Positions 1 through 8,806 are shown, numbered from the stretch's first letter. The stretch: DNA of 64,000 nt from Edaphobacter sp. (GCA_025462645.1 JAOAPB010000001.1:124001-188000), one strand, 5' to 3'. The notes: generated from the letters alone by a model not told the origin. A program made the numbers and translations.

Positions 1-370
1 CCCCCACCGCATACTCCGCCTTACCCTCCAGAATCGGAGCCGTCAGCCGCGTCAACCACTCCGGCCCATAGACACATCCGGCATCGACGCAGGCAATCAC
101 ATCCGACGTAGCCGCGGTAATCCCCACATTCCGCCCCCGCGCAATCGGCCCGGGCGAGTGCTTCAGGCTGCAGCTCTCATCACGAATCGGAATCAAAGCC
201 GGATACCTCGTCTTCGCTGCAACCAGCCACTCCCAGGTCCCATCCGTGGACCCGCCATCCACAATGATCACCTCAGCCGCGGCAAGCGTCTGCCCCATCA
301 GGCTCGAGACAAGCTCGCCGATATCCTCAGCCTCATTGAGAACCGTTGCTACGACGCTCACACCCAACAT
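1..370 (-). CDS. Glycosyltransferase family 2, N-terminal part (cut by window edge)
   Basis: The reverse strand reads MLGVSVVATVLNEAED, then VIIVDGGSTDGTWEW and IACVDAGC. This is the N-terminal GT-A fold of family 2 glycosyltransferases: a nucleotide-sugar-binding VVxTxxNE strand, a DGGSTDGT loop and a DxGC-type segment in place of the usual DxD. Such enzymes move a sugar from a nucleotide donor to a polysaccharide, lipid or protein acceptor at the cytoplasmic face of the membrane. About 123 residues are visible and the C-terminus lies outside the window, so membrane segments and substrate cannot be judged. The start is the ATG at 368-370. An in-frame TTG lies three codons upstream, but no convincing Shine-Dalgarno separates the two. 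The gene runs divergently from the GH31 gene. Confidence 0.85.
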   Translation of the reverse strand, partial: MLGVSVVATVLNEAEDIGELVSSLMGQTLAAAEVIIVDGGSTDGTWEWLVAAKTRYPALIPIRDESCSLKHSPGPIARGRNVGITAATSDVIACVDAGCVYGPEWLTRLTAPILEGKAEYAVG

Positions 371-781
371 GTCCGCCAAACCCCAGGTTAGGCCGTGCCA
401 TAACCTCACAACCAACCTGTTCAGACTACCGCCCACTCCCACCGCAAGCCAAACCCAGCCCAAGATCAAGCCCCAAGATCAAGCCCCAAGACCAAGCCGT
501 CGCGGAGGCCTGCCGGACCCACAGGGTTCCCAGCAGAGCTCCACTCCCGCAAAGACGTCTCCGCCCATTCAAACTCGCCTCGATGAGAGTCATCCGCCTG
601 CTCAAGTGGCTCTCCTGGCGGCCACAGCTTCGAGCCTTACCCAGAAATTCTTACCCCGAAACCAATTCATCTCTCCCCCCTTCTCACTCATTTCAAATCA
701 TTTACCAGTTGACACAAAAATGAGGCAAAGAGGGACAGTCCTGCATTGCGACGATCCTCCCCGATACAGTTCTGTTGCACC
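371..781. other. Intergenic region with a short tandem repeat
   Basis: This 411-bp divergent spacer separates the glycosyltransferase from the GH31 gene. Reading frames here are proline- and arginine-rich and look non-coding. The one clear structure is a 13-bp tandem repeat, CAAGATCAAGCCC, with two exact copies (461-473 and 474-486) and a third diverged copy (487-498). Promoters for both flanking genes must lie here or nearby, but I see no clean -35/-10 pair. Confidence 0.6.
461..498. repeat. 13-bp tandem repeat, three copies
   Basis: The unit CAAGATCAAGCCC occurs at 461-473 and 474-486, then as CAAGACCAAGCC at 487-498. It is short, non-coding, and probably replication slippage. Confidence 0.8.
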
Positions 782-3259
782 ATGAGCCTCTTCCGCCTCA
801 CCGCGCTGCTGCCTGCCGCTCTCCTCATCGCAGTCCTCCCGTCGGCGCCTGCCCAGACGGCAACCCAGACCCTCCCCAACGGAATCGAAGTCACCTCCGG
901 CAGTACCATCCTCCGCATCACGGCCCTCCGCGACGACGTCCTCCGCGTCCGCGCCTCCCACGACAGCCCTCTCCCCGAGGACGCCTCCTGGGCCGTCCTC
1001 CCCGAAGCCCGCACCTCCACCGTCCGCATCACCCCCGACCCCGACGGCCTCGGCTTCCAAACCGCCACCCTCCGCGTAAAGCTCTCCTCCGACCTCCGCC
1101 TCACCGTAACCGACCTCGCCGGAAAGATCCTCCAGCAGGACGCCCGCCCCATCGCATGGAACGGCCACAGCTTCAACATCTACAAGCAAAAGGCCATCGA
1201 CACCCACTTCTTCGGCCTCGGCGACAAGCCCGGCCCCCTCGACCGCACCGGCCAATCCTTCGTCATGTGGAACACCGACTCCTTCGGCTTCCAGGAGTCC
1301 ACCGACCCCATCTACAAGAGCATCCCCTTCTTCATCGACTACCGCGCCGCCCGCGCCCTCGGCGTCTTCTTCGACAATACCTTCCGCACCCACTTCGACT
1401 TCGGCAAAGAGCTCCCCAACCAATACTCCTTCGGCTCACCCGACGGCCCCGTCGACTACTACCTCCTCTACGGCCCCGATCCCAAACACGTCGTCGAGGC
1501 CTACGCCTGGCTCACCGGCCCCACGCCTCTCCCGCCCCTCTGGTCTCTCGGCTTCCAACAGTCCCGTTACAGCTATGTTCCCGAGTCGAAGGTTCGTGAG
1601 ATCGCCAACCGCCTCCGCGCCGACCACATCCCCGCCGACGCCCTCTACCTCGACATCGACTACCAGAAAGACAATCGCCCCTTCACCGTCGACACCGACA
1701 AGTTCCCCCACTTCTCCCAGATGCTCCACGACCTCGCCCAGCAGCACTTCCACGTCGTAGCCATCACCGACCTCCACATCGCAAAGCTCCCCAACGCCGG
1801 CTACGCCCCCTACGACACCGGCACCGCAGGAGACCACTTCGTCAAGAACCCCGACGGCACCACCTACGTCGGAGCCGTCTGGCCCGGCCCCTCCGTCTTC
1901 CCCGACTTCACCCGGGACGCAAGCCGCCAATGGTGGGGAACCCTCTACAAGGACTTCCTCCACGACGGAGTCGCCGGCTTCTGGAACGACATGAACGAGC
2001 CCGCCGTCTTCAACGTCCCCTCGAAGACCATGCCTGACTCCATCCAGCACCGCATCGAAGGCACCGGCTTCAAGACCCGCACCGCCAACCACCTCGAGAT
2101 CCACAACGTCTACGGCATGGAGAACTCCCGCGCCACCTACGACGGCCTCCTCGCCCTCGCGCCCAACCAGCGACCCTTCGTCCTCACCCGCGCCAGCTAC
2201 GCCGGTGGCCAGCGCTACGCCGCCACCTGGACCGGGGACAACAGCGCCACCTGGAACCATCTCCGCATGACCACCCCCCAACTCCTCAACCTCGGTCTCA
2301 GCGGCTTCGCGATGAGCGGAGCTGACGTCGGAGGCTTCGCCGGCTCCCCCCCACCCGACCTCCTTACCAAGTGGCTCGAAGTCGCCGCCTTCCAGCCCAT
2401 CGACCGCGACCACGCCGCCAAGGGAACCCGCGACCACGAACCCTGGGTCGACGGCCCCGAGCATCTGGCCATCCGCCGCCGCTACATCGAGCAGCGCTAT
2501 CGCCTCATGCCCTACCTCTACACCGTCACCGAGGAGACCTCCCGCACCGGCCTCCCCATCATGCGGCCCCTCTTCCTCGAGTTCCCCCACGCCACCACCG
2601 ACGGCCACCCCATCGACCTCGACGCCAACAGCAGCGAGTTTCTCTTCGGCCCCGACCTCCTCATCGCTCCCAACCCCTCGCCCGAAGAGGTCGCCCCCTA
2701 CGAGGTCCACCTTCCACCCGGCATCTGGTACGACTACTGGACCAGCGAGCGCCTCGACCGCCGCGAGCAGACAGCCTCCCGCGACCTGGAGCAGCGCGAC
2801 GCCAAACAACCCAACAAACCCATCATGGTCACACCCAGGCTCGCCGACCTCCCCGTCTATGTCCGCGAGGGCACCATCCTCCCCATCTCCCCCCTCACCC
2901 AAAGCACAGACGAGACCCCTGTTGGCCCCTTGACCCTCCGCGTCTACGCCGGAGACAACTGCCACGGCGATCTCTACCAGGACGACGGCAAGACCTTCGC
3001 CTTCCGCACCGGCCAGTACCTACGCCAGCACTATACCTGCGCGGTCAATCCCGATGGAACCCTGACCATTTACATAGAGAAGCAGGAAGGCACCTTCAAA
3101 CCCTGGTGGCAGCAGCTCCGCATAGAAGCCCTGGGCTGGACCCCAACCACCAAAGAACTGACATCCGCCTCCATCAAGTCCAAGCTCGAACAATCCAACA
3201 AATCCTGGACCGCCACCATCCCCACCCCAACCTCCGCCACCGACCTAACCCTGAAATAA
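782..3259 (+). CDS. Secreted GH31 alpha-glucosidase/alpha-xylosidase-type glycoside hydrolase
   Basis: The protein has 825 aa. Residues 1 to about 25 form a signal peptide (LTALLPAALLIAVL ending in an APAQ-type cleavage site), so it acts in the periplasm or outside. An N-terminal beta-sandwich with a GLGDKPGPLDRTG segment precedes a (beta/alpha)8 barrel. GFWNDMNEPAVF carries the GH31 nucleophile Asp403, and ATWTGDNSATW carries the acid/base Asp486; both are intact. A C-terminal beta domain (YAGDNCHGDLYQDDG) completes the usual architecture. The family hydrolyses terminal alpha-linked glucose or xylose; the exact substrate cannot be read from the sequence. I chose the ATG at 782 because the signal peptide starts there; an upstream in-frame start at 746 would put an unlikely leader in front. 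It is monocistronic and convergent with the GH20 gene. Confidence 0.93.
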   Translation: MSLFRLTALLPAALLIAVLPSAPAQTATQTLPNGIEVTSGSTILRITALRDDVLRVRASHDSPLPEDASWAVLPEARTSTVRITPDPDGLGFQTATLRVKLSSDLRLTVTDLAGKILQQDARPIAWNGHSFNIYKQKAIDTHFFGLGDKPGPLDRTGQSFVMWNTDSFGFQESTDPIYKSIPFFIDYRAARALGVFFDNTFRTHFDFGKELPNQYSFGSPDGPVDYYLLYGPDPKHVVEAYAWLTGPTPLPPLWSLGFQQSRYSYVPESKVREIANRLRADHIPADALYLDIDYQKDNRPFTVDTDKFPHFSQMLHDLAQQHFHVVAITDLHIAKLPNAGYAPYDTGTAGDHFVKNPDGTTYVGAVWPGPSVFPDFTRDASRQWWGTLYKDFLHDGVAGFWNDMNEPAVFNVPSKTMPDSIQHRIEGTGFKTRTANHLEIHNVYGMENSRATYDGLLALAPNQRPFVLTRASYAGGQRYAATWTGDNSATWNHLRMTTPQLLNLGLSGFAMSGADVGGFAGSPPPDLLTKWLEVAAFQPIDRDHAAKGTRDHEPWVDGPEHLAIRRRYIEQRYRLMPYLYTVTEETSRTGLPIMRPLFLEFPHATTDGHPIDLDANSSEFLFGPDLLIAPNPSPEEVAPYEVHLPPGIWYDYWTSERLDRREQTASRDLEQRDAKQPNKPIMVTPRLADLPVYVREGTILPISPLTQSTDETPVGPLTLRVYAGDNCHGDLYQDDGKTFAFRTGQYLRQHYTCAVNPDGTLTIYIEKQEGTFKPWWQQLRIEALGWTPTTKELTSASIKSKLEQSNKSWTATIPTPTSATDLTLK

Positions 3260-3297
3260 CTCCATAGTCTTTCCATCTTCAAACCACCACAAAAGAT

Positions 3298-3345
3298 CGG
3301 GTGCCCCATCCTTCGCAGCCTCATCGCGAAGGGTGGGAGAGTAAA
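3298..3345. repeat. Palindromic REP-like repeat, copy 1
   Basis: Arms CCCATCCTTCGC (3305-3316) and GCGAAGGGTGGG (3326-3337) pair over 12 bp with one G-T pair and a 9-nt loop. The whole 48-nt block differs at one base from the block at 3444-3491. It follows the GH31 stop and is not coding. Confidence 0.9.
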
Positions 3346-3443
3346 CTCTCAACACCGCATGCCAACCGGGCCCGGCTGCCACCCTTCTACATCTTCCTAA
3401 CCACAAACACTCGGAGCACTCCTCTCCCCCGTCACAAAAAGCC

Positions 3444-3491
3444 CGGGTGCCCCATCCTTCGCAGCCTCACCGCGAAGGGTGGGAGAGTAAA
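3444..3491. repeat. Palindromic REP-like repeat, copy 2
   Basis: This is a second copy of the 48-nt block, in the same orientation and 146 bp downstream of copy 1. Arms are at 3451-3462 and 3472-3483. Both copies are preceded by a CACAAAA stretch, which hints that the mobilised unit is a little longer than the palindrome. Confidence 0.9.
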
Positions 3492-3543
3492 TCTTGCCCG
3501 GCCAGCTCTTGTCGTTTCCTCTCGTCCCCCTCACCCAAAACCT

Positions 3544-3804
3544 TGTCAAGCCCTCAAACCACCTAACTCCATACAAACAAACAAAATAGACGTGGCATAC
3601 TAGTTTCCCCAATCAGCTATACTTAAAGCAGACTTAAAAAAGAAGCCCCGGGGACAAACCCGGGGCTTCCTCCATTAACCCATAACCCTTTTAGAAAGAC
3701 GACTTTGGCCGTAAGCCCTTTATATGGACGACTTTAGCAACACCAACATACGCCATCTCATTGTAAATAAGATACTTACGGACAAAGTAGGGGGGAGGGG
3801 GGTA
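3544..3804. repeat. Dispersed ~265-bp non-coding element, copy A1
   Basis: The element begins TGTCAAGCCC and continues with TAGTTTC, a TATACT box (3618-3623), CAGACTT and an 11-bp GC-rich hairpin (arms GAAGCCCCGGG 3642-3652 and CCCGGGGCTTC 3659-3669). A conserved CCCTTTTAGA block follows, and it ends in GGGGGGAGGGGGGTA (3790-3804). The same blocks occur in the same order and spacing at 35557-35824. No reading frame is conserved between copies. The terminal G-tract plus the following C-tract also form an 11-bp inverted repeat that overlaps the GH20 stop codon. Confidence 0.85.
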
Positions 3805-3809
3805 CCCCC

Positions 3810-5891
3810 CTACTTAGCCGTAGCCTCCACCAGCTTCCGCAGCGAAGGCAGGAAGGTGAACCGCACCATCCCAGCCGGTTTCGCCGCCTCATCAAGCACC
3901 TGCAACTGCTGTTCGCTCCAACCATTCGGCGGCCTCTTATCCGCCTTCAGATAACCCAGCGCCTCCGATCCAACCTTGGCAAGCTGATCAAGCTGCTTCA
4001 CCCGGACGGCCGCACCCGGCATCCGCGGAGACTGGCTCGCCAACTCGGTCAGAGCCGGAACAGCCTCCTCCCACGACCGGAACCTCGCCACCAGGGCAAG
4101 TCGGCCGGCCTCTGCCAGGTCACTACCGCCAACCACAGCATCCACCTGCTCGCGAATCTCAAATCGCGAAGGAGGATCGGGCACCACGGCATCGACCAAC
4201 CCATCCAACGGAGTCGTCGCATTCGTATGCTGCGCCTGGTACCGATCGTGGAAGCTGACAGGTTCGAGAACAGAGGCAAACACGCCGAGAGCAACAGGCT
4301 CCCGCGACAAAGCCAGGCTCCGCAGAGCCCGTTGCGGACCGGAGATATGAGTCAGCCCAGCCATCTCCAGCTGCAACGAAGTCGTCTGCAGTCGCCGGTA
4401 CATGTCGGCGACGTCGCGCCGATCCGCCGGTGACCAGAACCGCTCCGCCATCGCCGCCGTCCTCGGCCAGATGCGCGAGTCGATCGTCAGCCAGTTCAGC
4501 TGCTCCGACCACATGCAGACCTCGCCACCGAGGATCAGCGCCTTCTGCTCCGGGGTCAGCGAAGCATCGGCAGGAATCGGATCGGCCAGATAGTGCTCCT
4601 CGCTACTCTTCATCCCATCCAGATAGTAAGGAGCCGAGAGTATCCCGCTATAACCCTCCCGAGCCCCCTTCGCCAGCGAGTCCCCACCCCGCCACGACTG
4701 CACGATCACATCCTTCGGCAGACCGGGGGTCAGCACCTCATCCCAGCCGATCATGTGCTTCCCATGCTTCTTCAAAATTGGAAGCAGTCTCTGATTGAAG
4801 TAAGCCTGCAGCGCATCCGTATTCTGGATGTTCTTCGCCTTCATGAAGGCCGCGATCTTCGGATTCTCTCTCCACGCCTTGCCCGTGTTCTCATCGCCGC
4901 CGATATGGAAGTAAGCATCGGGAAAGATCCCTCCCATCTCGCCGACAAGAGCATCGAGGAACTTGTAGATCTTCTCCTGCGTCGGATCGAGCGACTCATC
5001 GTGAATGCCGAACACAGCCGGCAACTCCGTCGGAGCAGCCGAGCTCCCGAACTCCGGATATCCGATCAGCCAGCTCACGCTATGACCAGGCATATCGAAC
5101 TCAGGCACAACCCGAATCCCACGCGCCCGAGCATACGCGACAACATGCCGCATCTCCTCCTGCGTATAGAACTGGCCGCCAGATCCCATCCCAGTCAGCT
5201 TGGGGAACCGCTTGCTCTCCGCCCGAAACCCCTGATCGTCGCTCAAGTGCCAGTGGAAGACGTTGAGCTTGACCATCGCCATTCCATCCAGCGTCCGCTC
5301 GATAACACTCACCGGCTCGAAGTGCCGACTGACATCGATCATCAGCCCACGCCAGCGGAACCGAGGAGTGTCCTCGATTCTCACCGCGGGAACGTGGCAG
5401 GCACCATGATCGCACGCAACCAGCTGGAGCAATGTCTCCACACCACGCAGCGCGCCGACAACCGTTGGCGCACTCAGCTGTATCTGCGTTGACGAGACCA
5501 CCAGCGAGTAGGACTCATCCTCATCCAGCGACTGCACAGCTCCACCCGCACCCTTGACGTCCACAACCAGAGCAGCGGAGCCCTCGTTCCCTGCAGCCAC
5601 CTGCAACCGAGGCTGCCCGGAGATGTACTCCAGCCGCCGCAGCGCACGGTCCAGCCCGCCTTCCAGCCGAGCGTCATGGAAGTGGGCATACGTCACCCGC
5701 ATCCCCGGAGTCAGCTGAAGGGATCCCTCCTCTTGATGGATGGAGGCAGGGGCGGGCATAAGCACCAGCTTATCTTCCATTGCATGCCCGTACGACGTTC
5801 CACAAAAAAACAAGCCTGACACGGCAACGAAGTAATTCAGGCGACGAGTTACAAAGAAAATTCTCTGCAGGAGAGGTACATCGTGAAGCAT
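3810..5891 (-). CDS. Secreted GH20 beta-N-acetylhexosaminidase
   Basis: The protein has 693 aa. A hydrophobic N-terminal segment (LNYFVAVSGLFFCGTSYG) acts as signal peptide. An N-terminal GH20b-like domain with MPAPASIHQEEGSLQL precedes the catalytic TIM barrel (from about FRWRGLMIDVSRHF). FHIGGDEN contains the catalytic Asp333-Glu334 pair that polarises the N-acetyl group and protonates the leaving group; DEVLTPGLP and SWRGGDS follow as expected. The enzyme removes terminal GlcNAc or GalNAc, as in chitin or peptidoglycan fragment turnover. The extended C-terminal helical region is typical of long versions. The start is supported by AAGGAAGG five or so bases before the ATG. It is convergent with the GH31 gene, and its stop codon lies in the G/C inverted repeat at the end of element A1. 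Confidence 0.93.
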   Translation of the reverse strand: MLHDVPLLQRIFFVTRRLNYFVAVSGLFFCGTSYGHAMEDKLVLMPAPASIHQEEGSLQLTPGMRVTYAHFHDARLEGGLDRALRRLEYISGQPRLQVAAGNEGSAALVVDVKGAGGAVQSLDEDESYSLVVSSTQIQLSAPTVVGALRGVETLLQLVACDHGACHVPAVRIEDTPRFRWRGLMIDVSRHFEPVSVIERTLDGMAMVKLNVFHWHLSDDQGFRAESKRFPKLTGMGSGGQFYTQEEMRHVVAYARARGIRVVPEFDMPGHSVSWLIGYPEFGSSAAPTELPAVFGIHDESLDPTQEKIYKFLDALVGEMGGIFPDAYFHIGGDENTGKAWRENPKIAAFMKAKNIQNTDALQAYFNQRLLPILKKHGKHMIGWDEVLTPGLPKDVIVQSWRGGDSLAKGAREGYSGILSAPYYLDGMKSSEEHYLADPIPADASLTPEQKALILGGEVCMWSEQLNWLTIDSRIWPRTAAMAERFWSPADRRDVADMYRRLQTTSLQLEMAGLTHISGPQRALRSLALSREPVALGVFASVLEPVSFHDRYQAQHTNATTPLDGLVDAVVPDPPSRFEIREQVDAVVGGSDLAEAGRLALVARFRSWEEAVPALTELASQSPRMPGAAVRVKQLDQLAKVGSEALGYLKADKRPPNGWSEQQLQVLDEAAKPAGMVRFTFLPSLRKLVEATAK

Positions 5892-6079
5892 AGGCCTTCC
5901 TTTTATGACAAGTGAGCTGATTCAATAGCGACGCTCCTGAGTATAGGACCATTCCCCAGTTGCTTATGCCCATCACAGCATAATTTTAGAAGCGGGTAAT
6001 CTAGGATTCTCCAGAACCGACAAAAGGAAATAAATAGCAGATCGGAATGAAAGCAAGTCGGACTGAAGGCACGTCGCTC

Positions 6080-6085
6080 TATAAT
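6080..6085 (+). promoter_or_regulatory. Perfect -10 box adjacent to a start codon
   Basis: TATAAT ends seven bases before the ATG at 6093, so transcription would be expected to begin at or next to the start codon. No Shine-Dalgarno is seen. This suggests a leaderless mRNA; no good -35 hexamer is evident at the usual spacing. Confidence 0.5.
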
Positions 6086-6092
6086 TCTCGCC

Positions 6093-6659
6093 ATGCAAAT
6101 GCATCGGTCTAGCCTGTTTGCTCTTCTCCTGCTTGCTTCATCAGCGACCTTCGGAGCTTTGCTTGTGTCTGCTCAGGTAGCCTCTCCTGCCGCTGCGGCC
6201 AGCACCACGGATACCGTACTCCATGCAGCTGCTCTCGAAACGATTATTCCTCCCTCAGTCTTCTTCAGTGGCCGGTCTGCGACAGTGCAAACGCGTAACT
6301 CCGGAGGGGTTCGGTTCGCCGGAGGGGCCATTATGTTCGCGACAAAGGTTGATACAGGGGGCTACTCCACCAGCGTTCAGGAGAGATACCAGGCTTATCT
6401 GATTACAGAGGTTGCAATCACCTTTGGCAAAAATAGACTTCCACCCGGAGCCTATGGTATCGGCTTCATTAGTAACAATAAGTTCGTGGTGATGGACATC
6501 GGAGGTCATGACCTCTTCGTGACCGAGTCGCAGCATGATGACGCGATGTCCCGCCCAACCCCGTTGCAGGTTCTGGCTGACCGGACGCCGCAAAGCTACC
6601 GCTTATACAGCGGCAAAAGCTTTGTAACGTTCGGCCCCGCTTCCAAGTCCGGAAAGTAA
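6093..6659 (+). CDS. Secreted protein of unknown function
   Basis: The protein has 188 aa. It starts with a signal peptide (SSLFALLLLASSATFGALLVSAQ), so it is exported. The mature part holds a run of short beta-type segments (YQAYLITEVAITFG, PPGAYGIGFISNNKFVVMDI), a compact fold resembling small periplasmic domains. I do not recognise a family and assign no function. ATG codons at 6093 and 6099 are both possible. A TATAAT lies directly upstream and there is no ribosome-binding site. The gene is divergent from the GH20 gene; 26 bp separate it from the methyltransferase downstream, so co-transcription is possible. Confidence 0.75.
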   Translation: MQMHRSSLFALLLLASSATFGALLVSAQVASPAAAASTTDTVLHAAALETIIPPSVFFSGRSATVQTRNSGGVRFAGGAIMFATKVDTGGYSTSVQERYQAYLITEVAITFGKNRLPPGAYGIGFISNNKFVVMDIGGHDLFVTESQHDDAMSRPTPLQVLADRTPQSYRLYSGKSFVTFGPASKSGK

Positions 6660-6684
6660 ACGGGCGTGCAACATCCCACGAGCT

Positions 6685-7581
6685 GTGAAAAAGTTGTTGC
6701 CCAGCCTTAAGTATCTATCTGGCCACCGCGCCTCACCGGTACAATCAGCCATGGTCAGACCCATCATTCGAAGATTGTTGCAGGTATTCTACAATCGCGG
6801 CCCATGGGGATTCTGCGTACTGGTCCTCCAGAAAGTCGGCCGCGCCCTTCACGTCATCAAAACTCCCGTCCTCGTCGCTCCCAGCTCCACTCACAGCGAC
6901 ACCGGCACTACCGTCGACCTCGTTCATGGCAGCAACATCCATCCCTTCGATCTCGCCTACGGCACCGACACCAGCGGTCTCATCTGGGGCGAGGATCTTC
7001 CCACCGGCCACCGCAACGATATCTGGAGCACCGCCTACTACGGCATCTCGCCCTCACTCTTCACCCACGCCCTCAGCAGCCTCTCGCTCGACTGGCAGCG
7101 CTTCACCTTCCTCGATGTCGGCTCGGGCAAAGGCCGTGCCCTCCTGCTCGCCTCCCGCTTCCCCTTCAAACGCATCGTCGGAGTCGAGCTCTCGCCTCAG
7201 CTCAGCGCCGCGGCCGCCGCCAACATCCCGAAGTTCTCCGCGCCCTGGCAGCAGTCCTACAACATCGAGGCCCACAATGGCGACGCCCTCGCCTTCGACT
7301 TCCCCGCCGGCCCTTTTGTCCTCTACCTCTACAATCCCTTCCTACCGCCCGTACTAAAGCGCTTCCTGAAGAACCTCAACCGCTCGCTCACCGCAGAGCC
7401 TCGCGAGTTCCACCTCATCTATTTCAACCCAGGATTCGAGCGCCTCCTGAAGAAATACGTTCCCGGCATCGAAAGACAATGGGGCGATACCATCGCGATG
7501 GCCGAAGAAGACGCCCTGGCCGATCGCTTCGGCTCCTCCCAGGAAGAAGTCGTCGTCTACCGCTACCTCCCACCCACCTAA
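6685..7581 (+). CDS. Class I SAM-dependent methyltransferase
   Basis: The protein has 298 aa from the GTG at 6685. FTFLDVGSGKGRALLLASRF is methyltransferase motif I (the SAM-binding glycine loop), and RIVGVELSPQL carries the acidic residue that holds the ribose. GPFVLYLYNPFLPP follows as the motif IV-like strand. The N-terminal ~120 residues contain a FDLAYGTDTSG segment that I associate with a family of uncharacterised bacterial methyltransferases. The substrate is unknown. A later ATG at 6751 (276 aa) has TACAAT immediately upstream and could be the true, leaderless start. No neighbouring gene suggests a pathway. Confidence 0.8.
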   Translation: MKKLLPSLKYLSGHRASPVQSAMVRPIIRRLLQVFYNRGPWGFCVLVLQKVGRALHVIKTPVLVAPSSTHSDTGTTVDLVHGSNIHPFDLAYGTDTSGLIWGEDLPTGHRNDIWSTAYYGISPSLFTHALSSLSLDWQRFTFLDVGSGKGRALLLASRFPFKRIVGVELSPQLSAAAAANIPKFSAPWQQSYNIEAHNGDALAFDFPAGPFVLYLYNPFLPPVLKRFLKNLNRSLTAEPREFHLIYFNPGFERLLKKYVPGIERQWGDTIAMAEEDALADRFGSSQEEVVVYRYLPPT

Positions 7582-7758
7582 ATCTGCACCGTTCCCACGA
7601 TCACCTGTAGTCCCCATCCCAGCCGCTTATCTTCCAGTGCAATCAAGCTATAGAGCATTCATACTCACTTTTTTCAAAGGGGGAGTAGTCTATCTTGGCT
7701 ACGAAGAAGTCCTCGAACCGATATCCAGGACCAGCAAACTATTTGAAAAGGAGCGAAC

Positions 7759-8781
7759 ATGCAACTTGGAATGGTAGGGCTTGGCAGGATGGGAGCGAAC
7801 ATGGTTCGCAGGCTGGCGGCACACGGCCACGAGTGCTTCGTCTTCGATACATCTCCGAAAGCAGTTGAAGAGTTGGCGAAGGAGAAGGGAGTCACTGGCT
7901 CCTCATCGCTGCGGGATCTCGTAAGCCAGATGGCCGTGCCACGTGCTATCTGGTTGATGATCCCCGCCGGATATGTGGACGATACGATTGCGAAGATCAC
8001 CCCCTTCCTGGAGAAAGACGACATCCTGATCGACGGCGGCAACTCTTACTACATCGATGACATTCGCCGCGCGAAAGAGCTTGCTCCCATGGGAATCAAC
8101 TACGTCGACGTAGGAACCAGCGGAGGAGTATGGGGACTGGAGCGCGGCTATTGCATGATGATCGGAGGTCACGAAGCTGTCGTCCAACATCTGGATCCCA
8201 TCTTCAAGGCAATCGCACCGGGCATTGGAGATATTCCGCCCACGCCTGGAAGCGAGAAAATAGGCGGCACCGCAGAACAGGGATACCTCTACTGCGGAGA
8301 GAGCGGCGGCGGACACTTTGTGAAGATGGTGCATAACGGGATCGAGTACGGCATGATGGCAGCGTACGCCGAAGGGCTGGCCGTGCTGAAGGCCGCCAAC
8401 ATCGGCAAGCAGGCAGGAGAGATCGACGCCGAAACAACGCCGCTTCGCGATCCCGAGCACTATCAGTACGACTTCAACCTGACCAAGGTTACCGAGGTCT
8501 GGCGTCGGGGCAGTGTAATCGCCTCCTGGCTGCTCGATCTGACCGCATCCGCGTTGGTGGAAGACCCTGAGCTTACGAAGTTCGGCGGCAGGGTATCGGA
8601 TTCAGGAGAGGGCCGCTGGACCATCAAAGCAGCGATCGATGAGGGAGTGCCAACTCCTGTACTGACGACGGCACTTTACGAGAGATTCAGCTCGCGTGGG
8701 CAGGCAGACTTCTCGGATAAACTTCTATCTGCGATGCGCTACGAGTTTGGTGGTCATCTCGAGAAGCCCGCGGGCAAGTAA
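7759..8781 (+). CDS. gnd: 6-phosphogluconate dehydrogenase, decarboxylating (short form)
   Basis: The protein has 340 aa. It oxidises and decarboxylates 6-phosphogluconate to ribulose 5-phosphate in the cytosolic oxidative pentose phosphate pathway. MQLGMVGLGRMGANM is the Rossmann dinucleotide loop, and GGGHFVKMVHNGIEYGMM holds the catalytic Lys189 and the substrate-binding HNGIEY. The length matches the short ~300-340 aa class, which is often NAD-preferring, rather than the ~470 aa E. coli type. The start is supported by AAGGAGC upstream of the ATG. It lies 25 bp before zwf on the same strand, so the two oxidative-branch dehydrogenases form an operon. No 6-phosphogluconolactonase gene is nearby. 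Confidence 0.93.
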   Translation: MQLGMVGLGRMGANMVRRLAAHGHECFVFDTSPKAVEELAKEKGVTGSSSLRDLVSQMAVPRAIWLMIPAGYVDDTIAKITPFLEKDDILIDGGNSYYIDDIRRAKELAPMGINYVDVGTSGGVWGLERGYCMMIGGHEAVVQHLDPIFKAIAPGIGDIPPTPGSEKIGGTAEQGYLYCGESGGGHFVKMVHNGIEYGMMAAYAEGLAVLKAANIGKQAGEIDAETTPLRDPEHYQYDFNLTKVTEVWRRGSVIASWLLDLTASALVEDPELTKFGGRVSDSGEGRWTIKAAIDEGVPTPVLTTALYERFSSRGQADFSDKLLSAMRYEFGGHLEKPAGK

Positions 8782-8806
8782 CGTTACAGGTTCGAAGGGA
8801 TAACAC

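Noticed and set aside
1436..2965. 509-aa minus-strand frame inside the GH31 gene
   Set aside because: It is antisense to a clear GH31 catalytic domain and has the same Gly/Val/Glu-rich composition artefact.
4593..5492. 299-aa plus-strand frame inside the GH20 gene
   Set aside because: It is antisense to the catalytic barrel; its composition (Arg, His, Leu-rich) is a frame artefact.
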